Part shown: positions 24,451 through 36,321 of the stretch, in pieces
Layout: every line of letters starts with the position of its first letter
Numbering within the stretch: position 1 is the first letter of the stretch
Assembly: GCA_030267565.1 (NCBI GenBank)
Contig: BRXU01000003.1
Span: forward strand, 6,609,001 to 6,673,000
Source: Pleodorina starrii
Lineage: Eukaryota > Chlorophyta > Chlorophyceae > Chlamydomonadales > Volvocaceae
Reading direction: 5' to 3'
DNA: 64,000 bases
Translations under genes and position numbers: made by a program
The notes under the pieces: generated by a model
Database searches by the model: none
Told to the model about the DNA's origin: nothing
The model's input: the letters and a program-made list of their open reading frames with translations, nothing else

Positions 24451-27400
24451 TTAAAGCATGGCCAGAGACGGACCACGCACAGCCTCCTCAGCAGGCCCCA
24501 TCGGCGCAGCAAGCCGCCAACCTCTGATGCCTTTGCCAGATCCGAATGCTGCACGTTGCCATGTCGAACCGTAATCGCGAGTATCGGTAACCACGTGTCC
24601 CACACTTCCATTGGGCCGCACCTCTGCGGCGGAGCCGGTGTCGAGTCCTGCCGCCAGCGCTGACCCGCCCGCCGGCGGTTTGAGTGCCATGCGGTAGCCC
24701 CAGGTCCGCTCCGCGCGCATGGTGCCGCATCTCCCTTGTGGGCTGCTTATCTTGCGGTGCAGCCATCCGCCTGGTATATCCTCATCACGTTCGGCTAGGT
24801 GGCCGCCGTGCACGCCCGGGCGGCAAGGCCGGTGTGCAGCATACAGGTACCGTATGATGCGGGAGGCGGCAGGAGGCGTGGGCAAGGAATGCAGGGTTTG
24901 CATCGCAGGCCCTTTTTTCTTCACGTTGGGCTTCCAGGGTGGGCGACGGCGACACAGCACCGGGGCATGTCACGATACACGCCGCGTGCGTGCCGCAGCA
25001 GCCATGCACATTCTAACGGTATGTCCCCCACGTTCAGGCTGTCCCGTGATTTCGGCCGCAATATAAAATGGCCAGTCAGCCCCTCGCTTGCTCCCAAGCA
25101 AGGGGGGCGGATAATGTTCGCGCCCCGCCTCGCAGCCTGCGCTTTCACTTCTCCCCCCCGCCGCCGCCCCGCCGTACCTCCCCGACCACAATCAGGGTGA
25201 GCCCATCCGACATCATGTGGAGACCCTGCAAGCAGCCGGGAGGTCGGGAGGCCGGGCCGGGTTACAAGGCGCACACGGGGTGTTGTGCGCTCGTGTCAGC
25301 ACCCGGCTGCGTGAAGAGAGGGTGTTCTTGCAGCACCATCAGCAGTACGACAGCCAAGCGACCTTGTCGTACCTCTGCGTACGGCCCCTCCACGTCGAGG
25401 TACTGCAGCACCTGGCCGTCGAGGGTCGTCTTGAGCACGCGGCTGCTCTCCTGCGGGCGCGGCCACCGGCCCGCCGGCGCCAGCGAGGCACAGGAGCAGG
25501 AATTTCAGTGCCGGTATTGCAACCACCACCACTACCAACAACAACCCAAGATGCCGTAGCAACCCGCGCAGCTGGCGGCGTCCGGCTGATGCGACAACCT
25601 CTCAGTGATGCCAAGCAGGCCGCTGGTCGCTTGGGCCCACTTTCCGCGGTTTGGGCTTCAGCCGCAGCAGTATCAGGCGCCGGTATGCGCGAGTGATCCT
25701 TTCGGGTCCACATTCCACAGTAAAATGGTCTGTCGTACCTGCGACAGCACGAGGAACTGTTTCAGGCCCGGGATGTAGTTGATTGCCGCCAGGTCGCCCA
25801 CTGAGTTGAAAGCCACATCGCCATCGATCAGGAGCTGCCAGCCGTCTTCGCGGACTGCGATGATGCTCTTTGGGTGCTTCTCCTGCGCCACGTAATAGGT
25901 GCCGGTCCTGGGAGGGGCATACGGCGGATTGCAGGCTCGGACGGTGGAGCAAGCAGGCAGAATGCAGGAGCAGGCTGGCGGCATGGGGACTGCGATTGGA
26001 CGACGTTGTGCGCCCTTTGCTGGGAGGTAAGAGGTAGACTGGCAGCGTGGACTCGGGTCCCGAAGCCCCTCGGTCCCCTGCTCCCCTCCTGCGACATCGT
26101 GAATGTCACCTGACCAGATGGTGAGTTGGTGACGCAAAACAGCGGAACGAAATTCCCACCCTGGGTCGTGCGCCAAGCCCTCAGCACCAAAGGCGGCAGT
26201 CCTTGGGTACGTGAGAGAGACGAAGCCCTGCAGGCACGCACCGGCCGAGGGCGGCCCTTGAAGCAAGTCACGGCCGCCGCGGCGGTGTCAGCTGCGGGCT
26301 GCACTGCACCAAGTGGCGATCCTCTAGGTCCGGTGGACGGACCCACCGCAAACCGACTCATTCACTCAGGGTATCCGGGAATCCGGCGCAAACGTCCAGC
26401 CAGCAAGGAACGTGCGCCCAAGAAGTGCACATGTTGCCGTATACCGGTACGTGCACAATGAGCGAGCGAGCGGACGTAACGATAACGCAAGCCGGTGGCT
26501 GTGGAGTGTGAAAGCGGCCAAGTGTTGTGGCGTGAACGCGAAGCGCCTGTGCCGTCCCCTGCCGTTCCTGGTCCCCCGCACCTCACCTACCACTTGCTTT
26601 CCGCCGCCGCTTTGGCTGACATCCAGCACCCGGATGCCGCCCCACGGCGGCTCCTCCAGCACCGCCACCCGGTCACTGGACACGTACACCACGTCTGCGC
26701 GCGGCGAAGTGCGTACCAATGGCTTGCCGTATTCCTTATGCGTGCGGGACGAGCACATGAAAATGGTGCCCTGTAATGCCGTTGCCCGGACCGGGGAACC
26801 GAGACCCTGACCAGCCCTTGTGGTGCCTCCACGCCAAGACGAATATTGTTGCCCTGCCCAGACAACAACGAAATACAACATACCGTAACGCAGCGCAGCA
26901 GCAAGCCACCCGGCTCTCACCCGGGTTCCAACCTTGATTTCATTTTAGCGACGAGCAAGCGGCTAAGAGAACCAACTCTACGGCCTTCAGCCAGGCAAAC
27001 TTGGGTCCACTGTTTCCTCCACTACATCCCCAGGGGTTGACCGACCACGTGGCGCCCTGCCGTACCTTCCGGGTCGGACAGCCACCACAGGTTCAGCTGA
27101 CGGCGCAGGCCGCCATCCATCGTGTATTCGTACAATCTGTCGTACGGCAAGACACAGGGTGGATGTCTCCGCGGGGACCTCGGGAAGGTGAGCCTCTACC
27201 CGCAACGCCGCACGCAGCACCCGAGGGCTCAAGAGGTGTCACAGTGCGGGCACCAAAGTGCTTGTGGCACATTTGCGTCACCGTCCATTCGCGGGCAATC
27301 GGGACTTTCGCTTTCCGTGAGGTGTCTGTTGCTAATAACGTAATAAGGCAGGCTCTCGAGTCTCAACTGTGCATGCTGCAGAGCTGCACCTTCGTCAGCA

Positions 27401-28062
27401 GCAGGCGGGCAACGGCCCGAGGCAGCGACTGGCGGAACCCCCGCTGGGTCCTGCCCCGACGTATGGTACCGTAAGGGCCAGCCGCTGCCTTCCACACCCC
27501 TTGGTCCCCCCGCGCGGCCGCGCCTGGACCGCAATACCCGGCAACACCCGGCAGCACCCGGCAGCACCCGGAGCATTGGCACTCCTCTGAATCCACCGCA
27601 AACTGAACTGATTTATTCAGGAAGCTGCCCACCGCGTGCTCCCCAGTCCCCTGGACGCACCCGGGCGGGTTGTTGACGACTATCCACAGCGTGTTGGTCT
27701 CCGGCATGTACGTCACACCTGTACGGCAGCAGCGATGGCGCCGCCGACCCCAAGGTGAAGCACGTGAGGCAGGCCCAGCGCGCCGTGGCAGCGGTTGGTT
27801 GGCCATGCTGGCTCAGCTGCGGTGGCTTTGCGTACGGTTGCCAGAACAGGCAACGCACAGCTCGTTGCAGTCCGTCCTTGCCCCAGGTCGTCCGGACCAC
27901 CCACGTACCCGAGGCGTTGCAGCAGATGTCGTCGAGGTATTTGGTCTTGCACAGGCGGAAGGTGGATAGGTCCCAGGCCCCCGCGTGAGCCCGGTGGGGT
28001 GTGTGGAGGAGAACCATCAGCAGCAACAGCAGCAGCGGCACGGGGGGCTGCAGGACCGGCAT
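24451..28062 (-). CDS. Secreted SdiA-regulated-family beta-propeller protein
   Basis: Nine exons in transcription order: 27909-28062, 27661-27718, 27066-27136, 26591-26694, 26160-26179, 25739-25907, 25373-25450, 25178-25225, 24451-24930. Phases chain to about 393 residues. Translation begins with a signal peptide (MPVLQPPVPLLLLLLMVLL, cut near RAHAG). The mature protein shows the repeating blades of the SdiA-regulated family: GVTYMPETNTLWIVVNNPPG, SDPEDVVYVSSDRVAVLEE, GLAHDPGTGTYYVAQEKHP, YIPGLKQFLVLSQ, TTLDGQVLQYLDVEGPYAEG and SDGLTLIVVGEPN. Family members are predicted extracytoplasmic NHL-like propellers of unknown biochemical role. The 20-nt exon at 26160-26179 is unusual but its phase is required. 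The last exon reads on for about 150 low-complexity residues after GEPN, so the true C-terminus may lie earlier or on another exon. The family is usually described in bacteria; here it has spliceosomal introns and so is nuclear. Confidence 0.75.
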
Positions 28063-28852
28063 CAGAGCGCGGACAATGTGCTCTGTACCGGTAGCAGCGG
28101 AACAGGGCCGCGTCGCTTGCCAGCTTTTCTGTTGGCCACAGCGCAAAGCGCCGGACGGAGCGACTGGGCGCGTGTTTTCTTCCACGCACGGCTTCCTTGC
28201 AGAACGTTCCCTGTAACAGCACAGGACGCGTGCTGGCCGGCTGCTGCTGCTGAACGCAGGCGGTGACTGGCGAGGATGCCTCAACTCCGAAAAATTTCTC
28301 GCAAAGCGATTCCTGTGACGACCACAATTATGCGCTAAAGTATTCCGGGGCACTTGGGAATGTAACGTCGGCGCACCCCTAACATCGGCGTAACGAACAT
28401 GCGCATGCAGCGAATCATTGGCATCTTTACCTCGGACAGTGCCAGCGGCCGTATCGTAGTACGTCCCGTGTCTGAGGTGGCGGCGCGGTGCGACCGTCTG
28501 GTGCGACCATGGGTCACACTTTCTTATTTTGCCTTTAATGGCCGCGTCGTGACGCGCACCTTCCAAGGTTTTACACATGGTGCTCCCTTAGCCTTGGTTT
28601 GCCCTCTTTCAGTCGCCCAGGCGCTGCTGCCCGGTACTATTCGGCCTCCGTTCCCGTGGGGAACATCCCGCTCGGAATTTCTGGTCGCAACGCGTGCAGC
28701 CGAAGCGCCCAGGCCATTAAAACATCGGGGTATGGTAAGGATGCAAGCTGTTATACCGGGCCGCGGCTTTCACGCCAGCAGGCGGCCAGGCCCGCTCGTG
28801 CTCTTCCTTATAAAAATTATTTATGTATACAATGTATTTTAGTATATTGCAT
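28063..28852. other. Region upstream of SdiA-family gene and tRNA
   Basis: This spacer lies between the divergent SdiA-family gene and tRNA-Lys. The last 45 bases before the tRNA are markedly AT rich (TATAAAAATTATTTATG and following), which may help position Pol III. I found no coding exon. Confidence 0.4.
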
Positions 28853-28925
28853 GCCCGGTTAGCTCAGTCGGTAGAGCGCAAGGCTCTTAACCTTGTGGTC
28901 GTGGGTTCGAGCCCCACATTGGGCG
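28853..28925 (+). tRNA. tRNA-Lys (anticodon CTT)
   Basis: This 73-base cloverleaf has a 7-bp acceptor stem (GCCCGGT pairing with ATTGGGC, with two G-U pairs), D stem GCTC/GAGC, anticodon stem CAAGG/CCTTG with loop CTCTTAA, and T stem GTGGG/CCCAC with loop TTCGAGC. The anticodon is CTT, which reads the lysine codon AAG, the preferred one in a GC-rich genome. There is no intron. The A-box and B-box positions are intact. Confidence 0.96.
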
Positions 28926-28929
28926 TCAG

Positions 28930-28934
28930 TTTTT
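28930..28934 (+). terminator. Pol III oligo-T terminator
   Basis: TTTTT begins five bases after the tRNA, as expected for RNA polymerase III termination. Confidence 0.8.
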
Positions 28935-29736
28935 GAGGGGGGACCAGTGGGCCAACCCGATGCTGCCCAAGGCAGCTGACGCGGAGGGCTCCAGCCGCCG
29001 ACCGGGCCTGGAAGCGCTTAACTACCAAGCGACGCTGATAATCTCCAGGCAACTGCGCACGGTGGGGGACCTGGTGCGGGTGGGGAAGCGGTCAACGGCG
29101 GCCAAGCCACCACCCTCCACCTGCACCTCGACCCAGCAGCGTCCCCGGCCCAGTTGCAGGACAAGAACACCACCTTTGCACCTCGTGGGGCTGCACAGCG
29201 ACATCAGCCCGTCCTGGCTGGAGGTAGCACGCGCCATGGAGACCAGCCTGCGACAGTAGCAGCAGGGGCGAAAGGACCCCAGCAGCAACCGGCGGCACCG
29301 CCACCGGCAGACTGCGCTCAGGTGAAGGCCATGATCGTCGGGCGACTGGGGTGGCACCTCCCTGGGGGGACGGACGCTCTGCCGCTCTGCCGTCCAACGG
29401 TCAGCCAGGCGACACAGCTGCAGGAAGGGCCCGCCAACGAGTGACGAATGCGTCTGATGACCGATTTGGCGAATGCGATTTGGCGAATGCGTCTGATGAC
29501 CGATTTGGCGTTTTTATGCGGCAGGCCCTGAACACGCCAGAGAGCCCAGTGCTGCCCGACCCCGCCACAGGGTCCAAAGGCAACATCCGAGGGGCAGTGC
29601 CCCGACGAGCCGGACGAAGGGGAAGATTTGATGGAACCTTGTTGCACCACCAAATAAAACCGCTAGAGGGTCCACTATTGCACTATTGGTATCAACAAAT
29701 ACCGTCGGTTTTACCCCCACGTTTTACGCACTGAAC
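28935..29736. other. Spacer downstream of tRNA-Lys
   Basis: I see no supported gene. Short frames occur on both strands around 28933-29357 but lack splice context or a family match. A short direct repeat lies at 29447-29511. Confidence 0.4.
29447..29511. repeat. Short direct repeat
   Basis: GAATGCGTCTGATGACCGAT with a following TTGGC occurs twice about 41 bases apart. A partial unit (GAATGCGATTTGGC) lies between the copies. Confidence 0.8.
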
Positions 29737-31149
29737 ATGATCCGCCGCCACGCCATCGCCGCCGGCCTGCTCGCCGGCCTGCTTTTGGTCGCCTGGGTGC
29801 CTCAGATCGCCGATGGTGGGTCGGAAGCGGGGTCCTCCCGGAAGTGACCAGTAGTCCCTGTTGATGATGATGATGCTGATGTGCTTCCTCTCGAAGTCTC
29901 AACGGGTCCGAGCAAGCGCCGGCGGATCTTTCGGGACATCCACGCACCGCTGATGCCACGCGCCGTGCATGCTGCTCATCCGGCTGACTCCCGACGGCCA
30001 CACCCCACACGTCAGCAGGCCCGGCCGCACTTGCCCTTCAAATCCCAGATGCTTACCTTAGCAAGCGTCTGTGGGGACGTTGGAGGCGGAGCGGAATGCG
30101 GCGACCACTGCTGTACAGTCGCCGGCGCTGCCGCGCCGACCCGCTGCCCGCTCCCACAGCAGTCACGAGCCATTTTCCCTGGGCCAGTCTGGGCCAGCGG
30201 AAGCGTACAGCGCCCGTGACTCACTGGGACACCTCTGATTACCGCTGCCGGGCCAACACCGGCGGGTTTGGTTTGCCGGCCGAGGGCCAACCCTTCTACC
30301 GGTACCTGCCCTTCCGTCCAAGCCCCGCAAATCGAAGGCCGCCCTCTTCCTTGATTTTCGCTTGCCGCTGTCTGCCCTGCCCTCCATGGCCTCCATCTGG
30401 AGCAGTACGGTACCCCACTCCGCCTTCCCCACCGTCCGCCTTTCTCTGCTGCAGCTGCCCCTGCCGCCGCCGCGGCCCCTGCCGCCGAACCCGACTGCGA
30501 GTCAGCCCGCTCCACCTTGTCCGACAACCCGACCTCGTCGCCTTCAAAAAGTGCGCAGCCGACAAGCCCATCGCCACCGCCTGCTGTGCCAAGGTGGGGC
30601 AGCGGGCCGCAGCAAGCCCGCATCCCTCCTCTCAAGCCCTCACCTTGACGGCACCATGGATCCTCCTCTCACCTGTTGGCGAACTCGCAGACACCGCAAT
30701 GCAGCGCACATTTCGCCTTCCAGTGTACCGAGCGCGCACGGCGTGTGAGGGTTTAGGGTTTAGGACAGTGCATTTCGCACGAGACGGTCCGCACCCGAAG
30801 AGCATGCACGGGCCATGAGGTCACGCGCGGACCTTCCAAAGCCGGTCCCTGGAGTCTTGTGGGGTGTGGTGAGAAGGCGGCCGCGGGCTGCGTCTTCTCC
30901 GCGAGGCCAAGGTCAGGGCAGGTGCCTGGAGTGCCGTGCCATACCGTACCACACCGAACCGAACCGAACCGCGTCTGTCCGACGGCCCGCCCTGACCCGC
31001 GATCCTGCCCTGTCACTCCCTCCCTGCAGCTCCTGCCGTTTGCCCCGTACTACAATTGCCTGAGCGTCGAGGGGTACAAGAAGGAGGCGGACAAGGTCCT
31101 GGGGCCTGAAACCAGCGTGGACGAGGTGATGGAGGCCTGTGCGTCTTGA
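29737..31149 (+). CDS. Small secreted six-cysteine protein, copy A (frameshift in exon 2)
   Basis: Three exons: 29737-29815, 30455-30593 and 31030-31149. Exon 1 encodes a signal peptide (MIRRHAIAAGLLAGLLLVAW). Exon 2 holds PDCESARSTLSDNP and then PDLVAFKKC and ACCAK. Exon 3 holds LLPFAPYYNC and ends EACAS. Introns sit at the same places and phases as in copy B at 32851-34044, and the predicted cysteine spacing (C-18-C-9-CC-11-C-26-C) is identical. However, the two halves of exon 2 are in different frames. One base appears to be missing near 30528-30531, in the CCC before GACCTCGTC, so the exon is 139 rather than 140 nt. Either the gene is newly broken or the base was lost in sequencing. TGTAA at 31476-31480 fits a poly(A) signal. 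Function unknown. Confidence 0.65.
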
Positions 31150-32850
31150 AAGAACGCTGTCTCGTGGGGTTGACGTACCGGTGCTGCGATGCGATAGGAT
31201 GGATCCGAAGAGGCTGCCGGGATGTGGTGTGGGTAGCTGCGGACTGGCCCCGCGAGAAGGCCCCGCCCGGGGGCGCTTTACCCTGCTGGCTGGCAGTCAC
31301 GCGCTGTCGGGCCCCCATGTGGCGCTGTGGCGGGGCGGTGGGGAAGGGGGTTTCCACTCACCCCTATCCCGGGGAAGGGAGGGGCCAAGGCTTGCAGACC
31401 GCGGCAGACCGCTGGCGCTGGGTCGAAAGGCCCATGGCCCTCCCACGTGCAAGTCCCCGTCTGGGGCCCCGCTTATGTAATTCCACGCATTCTTCTTCTT
31501 CCAAAGCACCTGCGACCCCCGTTGGTCGCCCAACCTCTTTTCGAACGAAGCGAGCTCCCAAGACCCGGACGACCACGGTGCGGACGCGGGGCGCTGGTGA
31601 ATCTGGTCACCTGGGCACCAGAGGCTTGCGCTCGGTCCGGTCGCGCAGTGCAGACTTGAAACGGCACAGCAACCTCCCGTCCAGATCGCAACTTCGCAAC
31701 ACCACCGCAACCAGGCGCGGGGACCAGCGGGCGGCCCCAATCGGAAACGATCATGAAACGATCATAAAACGGTTATGAAACGATTGTGAAACGACGATGA
31801 TGCTGAGCAGTGCCACTCGAGCGCCATTTTTGTTCGTATCCACTCCACATAGAGTTATCGTCTTTCTGATTTTGCAGCTGATGAAGCCTATGGCCTGGCC
31901 AAGGATAAGGGTTGAACAGTTGGCGGATGACGGGCGACGGTTCCGACCCGAGTCGAGGTCGGGCGCGGAGGTCGCCATGCTGCACGGGCAGTCCCAACTT
32001 CGACGCTGCGCCAACTTCGACCTCGAGGCGGCCCCAACCTCGAGTTAATTAATTAATAACAGAGGAGCTGGATAACCTCGAGGCGGCTGCGCGCAACTCC
32101 CAGAGGGGGGCCGCGACGCGCCTGTCACGTACACTGCTGCCAGGACATTCCCTGTCAGCAAGAAGACCACCGTTGAGACGGCAGGATACGCTTGCTCACA
32201 AGTATGCAGCACAATGGTTGCGGCATTTCGTCCGTTCGTCATCCTAACATGGGAATTCGGCAGCGGCGCGCGATCGAGCGACCTGTCGGCCTGCTAACCT
32301 CGGACGCTCGAAAATGAGTCACCTAGGTGCTGTAAAAATAACCTAGACCTCAGGAGACCTCAGGGAGATCGACAAGTACCATCAATCTGGAGCACGGATT
32401 CCGATCGCGCGGCGTGACGCGCACGATTCAAGCGCAATTGGGATCCTGGTTATGGAACAAACCTCTCTGCCGCCCGTGTTATCTTAACATCGCTCCAACG
32501 GCGTCAATACGTCTTCCGCCTGGGTGCTCCGCAGTCCAAGGGCACCTCGTAGACTTGGTTGAACGAAAGCCTTGTCGACCGGGTCCGGGAGCTGACGGCA
32601 CCGTCAGCCCTCGTACTTGCCCTTGTAAAACTGTTCAAGGCAAATAATGCAATCAACTAACAAGTTAATGATGTCAATGACTTGTACAGTTCTTCAGGTT
32701 CCAATTAACGAAGCAAGCTGACAGCATCAACGGCAAGCACCGTCCAACCAGCGAATTGCGAAGGTCTAAGTCCAGGACGCGGACGTCTTGCAGCAGCTTC
32801 CATCAGGCGACCTCCTCCAGGGAATAGCATCTTCCCAAGATCTGGTAGGG
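31150..32850. other. Spacer between paralogous six-cysteine genes
   Basis: This region should contain the 3' UTR of copy A and the promoter of copy B. It holds a short tandem array at 31744-31798. No exon chain was found. Confidence 0.4.
31744..31798. repeat. GAAACGAT-type tandem array
   Basis: Five imperfect units of 11-13 bases with the core AAACGATCAT or AAACGATTGT run head to tail. Confidence 0.75.
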
Positions 32851-34044
32851 ATGAATCAGCGCCAAGCTCTGACCTCCTGGCTCCTTGGCGGACTACTCCT
32901 GCTGGCGGTGCTGGGGGCGCGTGTTCATGTCAGCGGTGGGTGTGGGTAGGGCCTGTCCTCGCAGTGCGGGTACGGTGCGGAGGGACTACCCCCACGCAGG
33001 AAGAAAACGCGGGCGCGGGGGCTTACTCCAGGCGCTTGAAAGCCGTCTCCTCGGAAAGCCTCAAGCCCTGATGTATGGGTGATGTACGGCTGGTGCACGT
33101 GATGTATGGGTCAGAAACACACAGCGAGTGTCTGAAACCTTTCGAAGGTCGTCACAGCGCCGGTTCCAACCTGCCTTCCCACCTCCGGCGCCCCTTCCCT
33201 GCGCCGTTCGCCGCCGCCGCCGTCCTTGCATCGGATTGCGCCCCCATGCGCCCATGCGGCCGCCGGTGCCGGTGCCAGCGTCAGCGCTGCTGCTCAGCAG
33301 GATATTGCGACCCGCCTGCAGCTGCCGCCTCAACCTTATTATTGCTGTTGTTGTTGTTGTTGCGCCAGCTGCCGAGTCGTGGCTGCTGTTTGTGTTGCGG
33401 CCTGCAGGTGACACTCTCTGTAAGGAGGCCCAGGAGACACTGCCGACCAATCCGGACATCGCCGCCTTCAAGCAGTGCGCCGTGAACAAACCAATTAGCG
33501 CGGACTGCTGCCGAAAGGTGCGCCCAGTCGCCCACCAGATTCCCCGCATATGAATGAATCCATGGGCAGCGGACCCATATGCCAAACAGGGGACCCGTGT
33601 ACGTGTATGCTGCGGGCCAAATTATGCGCAGTCGTGTCACCCCACAGCAGCCTCGGGTCTGAAAGACGACAGGAGCGCGGGTCAGAAGCATACGGCGCGG
33701 ACTTGGGCTGGGGTGTCCGTGCGCCCGTGCGGCCCAACCGCACACGCGCCTTCCTGCCTTTTACGCCGCAAGCGCCTCAGCGCGACCGCCGTACCTTCGT
33801 TCCCCTCCACCAGCGGCTGCCTGGCCGCTGACCCACCCGCGTTCCTCCTGCATGCTGCCGCCTCCCCCTGGCCTTCAATCGCTGGGGTGCTGCCGCCTGC
33901 CCTCCCGCCCCCTTCGCACTGCAGTTGCTGCCTTTCGCGCAGTACTTTGACTGCATCAACGATCCGCAGTACCGCGACGCCGCCAATGCCTACCTCCAGG
34001 GAGTAACCACAGTCGAGGAGATCCAACTGCAGTGCCTGTCCTGA
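32851..34044 (+). CDS. Small secreted six-cysteine protein, copy B
   Basis: Three exons, 32851-32935, 33408-33517 and 33925-34044, chain in phases 1 and 0 to a 104-residue protein. The signal peptide is MNQRQALTSWLLGGLLLLAV with likely cleavage after VHVSAG. The mature protein of about 75 residues has six cysteines: DTLC, FKQC, DCC, YFDC and LQC, spaced C-18-C-9-CC-11-C-26-C. The central CC pair and helical segments recall plant lipid-transfer-like cysteine frameworks, but those normally have eight cysteines, so I do not assign the family. Copy A upstream has the same exon structure and spacing, so the pair arose by tandem duplication. Role unknown; extracellular location is inferred from the signal peptide. 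Confidence 0.72.
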
Positions 34045-35055
34045 GAAAGAGAGAGAGAGAGAGAGAGCGGCTTCTTTGACCTGCACTTGCTTCCCAAGGG
34101 GGAGGCACAGCAGTGCAGTGCTGCAGTCCCTTTCTTACGGAAGGTCGCCGAACGTCAACGCTGCTGTCATCATCTGTGACATGGAGCTCTTTTCTTGTCT
34201 TGTCATAGAACTCCGCGCACTGTGCGATTGGCGACTGCCATACCCTGCCAGGATACGACCTCCGCTGCTGGGGTCAGGGTTCGCCCAAGCAAGCCACCTT
34301 TTCCACTTGGCCACCAAGGCGTCAGCACTGGCCCTTATTGACACGACACTGACGTTGGACTTGCGACAAATTATGCTGCGGGACGGGAACTTCGGTCCTC
34401 GCCGGAGGAGTGTACTGTGCTGCTTTGCCGGAATACGACTGTATACGATGTGTCGAGGGCTTGAATTGTCTGGACACCACTGCAAACGTTGGAATTGATG
34501 TGCTGGCATAAGATGATTTTTTTACATTGTCCAGCATGGCAAGGTGATGGCTTGGTTATATGTCTGGGGCCCAAGGCTCCACCGAGAGCGGGGATTTGCG
34601 GCAGCGGCACCCCGGCCGGGTTGGACGGTCGCCCATACCTGACTGTGGCTGGTTCCAGCAAGTTTGGACATGACGGATGATGAAAACTTCGAGGATTGCG
34701 GCAGCATATGGCAATGCGGGCAGCTATTGGGACTTCAAACACCGGTCCTTTCGTCCGTGCCGTTCAAGGTACCGGTACTGTATGGATGACGGGACCGACT
34801 CCTCGGGAGCTGTGGCAGCAGGGACAATTCTTACAACCATAACCTGCAACACTACTTACGACGGATGGCAGTCAACTGTTGGTCGGCTGTTGTCACATGA
34901 CGAGTCCAAGTGTTGCTGGCGACCGAGAGCGAACCGATGTGTGCAATCATCCTCTCCCCTTATCTGTCGCATATTTGCGCCACCGACTTCTGTGGTATTA
35001 TTCTAGTTTTTTTGCAGGTGGGCATGTCCTTCCGTTTATCTGAAATCTGAACGTA
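34045..35055. other. Spacer before pogo-like element
   Basis: It starts with a (GA)n tract at about 34047-34068, in the 3' UTR of copy B. The rest becomes gradually AT-richer and has no supported gene. Confidence 0.4.
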
Positions 35056-35080
35056 CAGGTGGGTCAGGGTATTATGGAAC
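35056..35080 (+). repeat. Left terminal inverted repeat of pogo-like element
   Basis: This 25-bp repeat is a perfect inverted match to 38421-38445. Confidence 0.9.
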
Positions 35081-35097
35081 ACTTTAGCTTTACATGC

Positions 35098-35866
35098 CTA
35101 CGGGTAGGTTGCCCTATTATGGACACGTACCTATTATGGACGAACATTTTTTCCTGCCGCGACCATGCAAGCATAAATCTCAGGAAAAATCAGACAAACG
35201 TACAATTGTACAGTCTACATGCAAGAATTTTTTAACGACACATGTATGCCGTCCAATCTCAGTTTGTGACATTTCAGTCTGCTCGGAAGTTTTGTGCCGT
35301 TGCAAATGCAAAGGGCGGGAGCGACTACGGGGCCGTAGAGAGCAGTTCGCAATTTTACAGAGTCACTTTGATAGTATTCGATAGCATAAGTAAGGTGGTT
35401 AAGACTAGAAGCACTTCTGGACAAGCAAATAAAATTCCTGACACCCGACCCGGCGTTGACGAGTGCACGGTGAGACCCATGGGGTGATGCGGAACGATGG
35501 CTTGCGCAGGCAGGATAACCAACGCTATAATGTTCAAGTATGCGTTGCATGCTGAGTGTGGGTTACAATGGGGTAGTTATAGGACCTTGGCAGGGTGCGC
35601 ACGACGTTTTGGCGGTGTTTCCGTACTGTTCTGCACTCGCGTCCATAATAGGGACAACTGCCGAGCGCAAGGGCGAACATACCCCTCGCCGCGTTCCTTA
35701 CCTGACAGCGTGCTACCATGCCCATTTGCAGCTGAACGGTTTGGGATATGTCCAGTACATATGTAAGAACCTTCCGTAATATTTTGGGCATTTGTCGAGT
35801 ACGTCTACCTATATTAGAGACGGTTGCAACGCTCGGACGGCTCATAATAGGGCAACCTACCCGTAG
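35098..35866. repeat. 24-bp inverted repeat pair inside the left arm
   Basis: CTACGGGTAGGTTGCCCTAT plus TATG at 35098-35121 is repeated exactly, inverted, at 35843-35866. The arms also contain the TATTATG core of the outer terminal repeats. Confidence 0.85.
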
Positions 35867-36321
35867 TAAGATGGGTAAACCGGCGTCATTGACCCTGAAT
35901 CGCGGGCCGTACATGGCCGTATATGTCCTCTGTGAGGCCCTTAAGCCGTGGTACGAAACTCAGAAGAGAGCAGGGACTATGCGGAGATTTGTGCGACCGG
36001 GTCCCAAAAGCGCGGTTGCCAAAAAACGCGGGTATTATGGAACAGTGCAAAAACTGCCCGTTTAGACTGAATACACGCGCATTGACGTCCTAAATTGACA
36101 CATTGTACTCTCAAACATCATTAGAAGGTACGGACAACGCCTGGTCGACTCATTTCTTATGTTGCCTTCGGTAAGTTGCCATTACCATGCGCATCATTCT
36201 AGTCCCAAGGTCATCACCACCACTCTGCACCTGTCGATCCGAGACATATGTACATTGACAATATACACCGAAACAAACGCTATCTGTAATCTTTTAGCTC
36301 GTCTGGTCGCCTTCCGGCGCC

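Noticed and set aside
29022..29357. Overlapping frames on both strands after tRNA-Lys
   Set aside because: Neither frame has a family match or splice context. Coding could not be supported.
34047..34068. Regulatory element from the GA run
   Set aside because: It is a simple (GA)n microsatellite in a 3' UTR with no further evidence of function.
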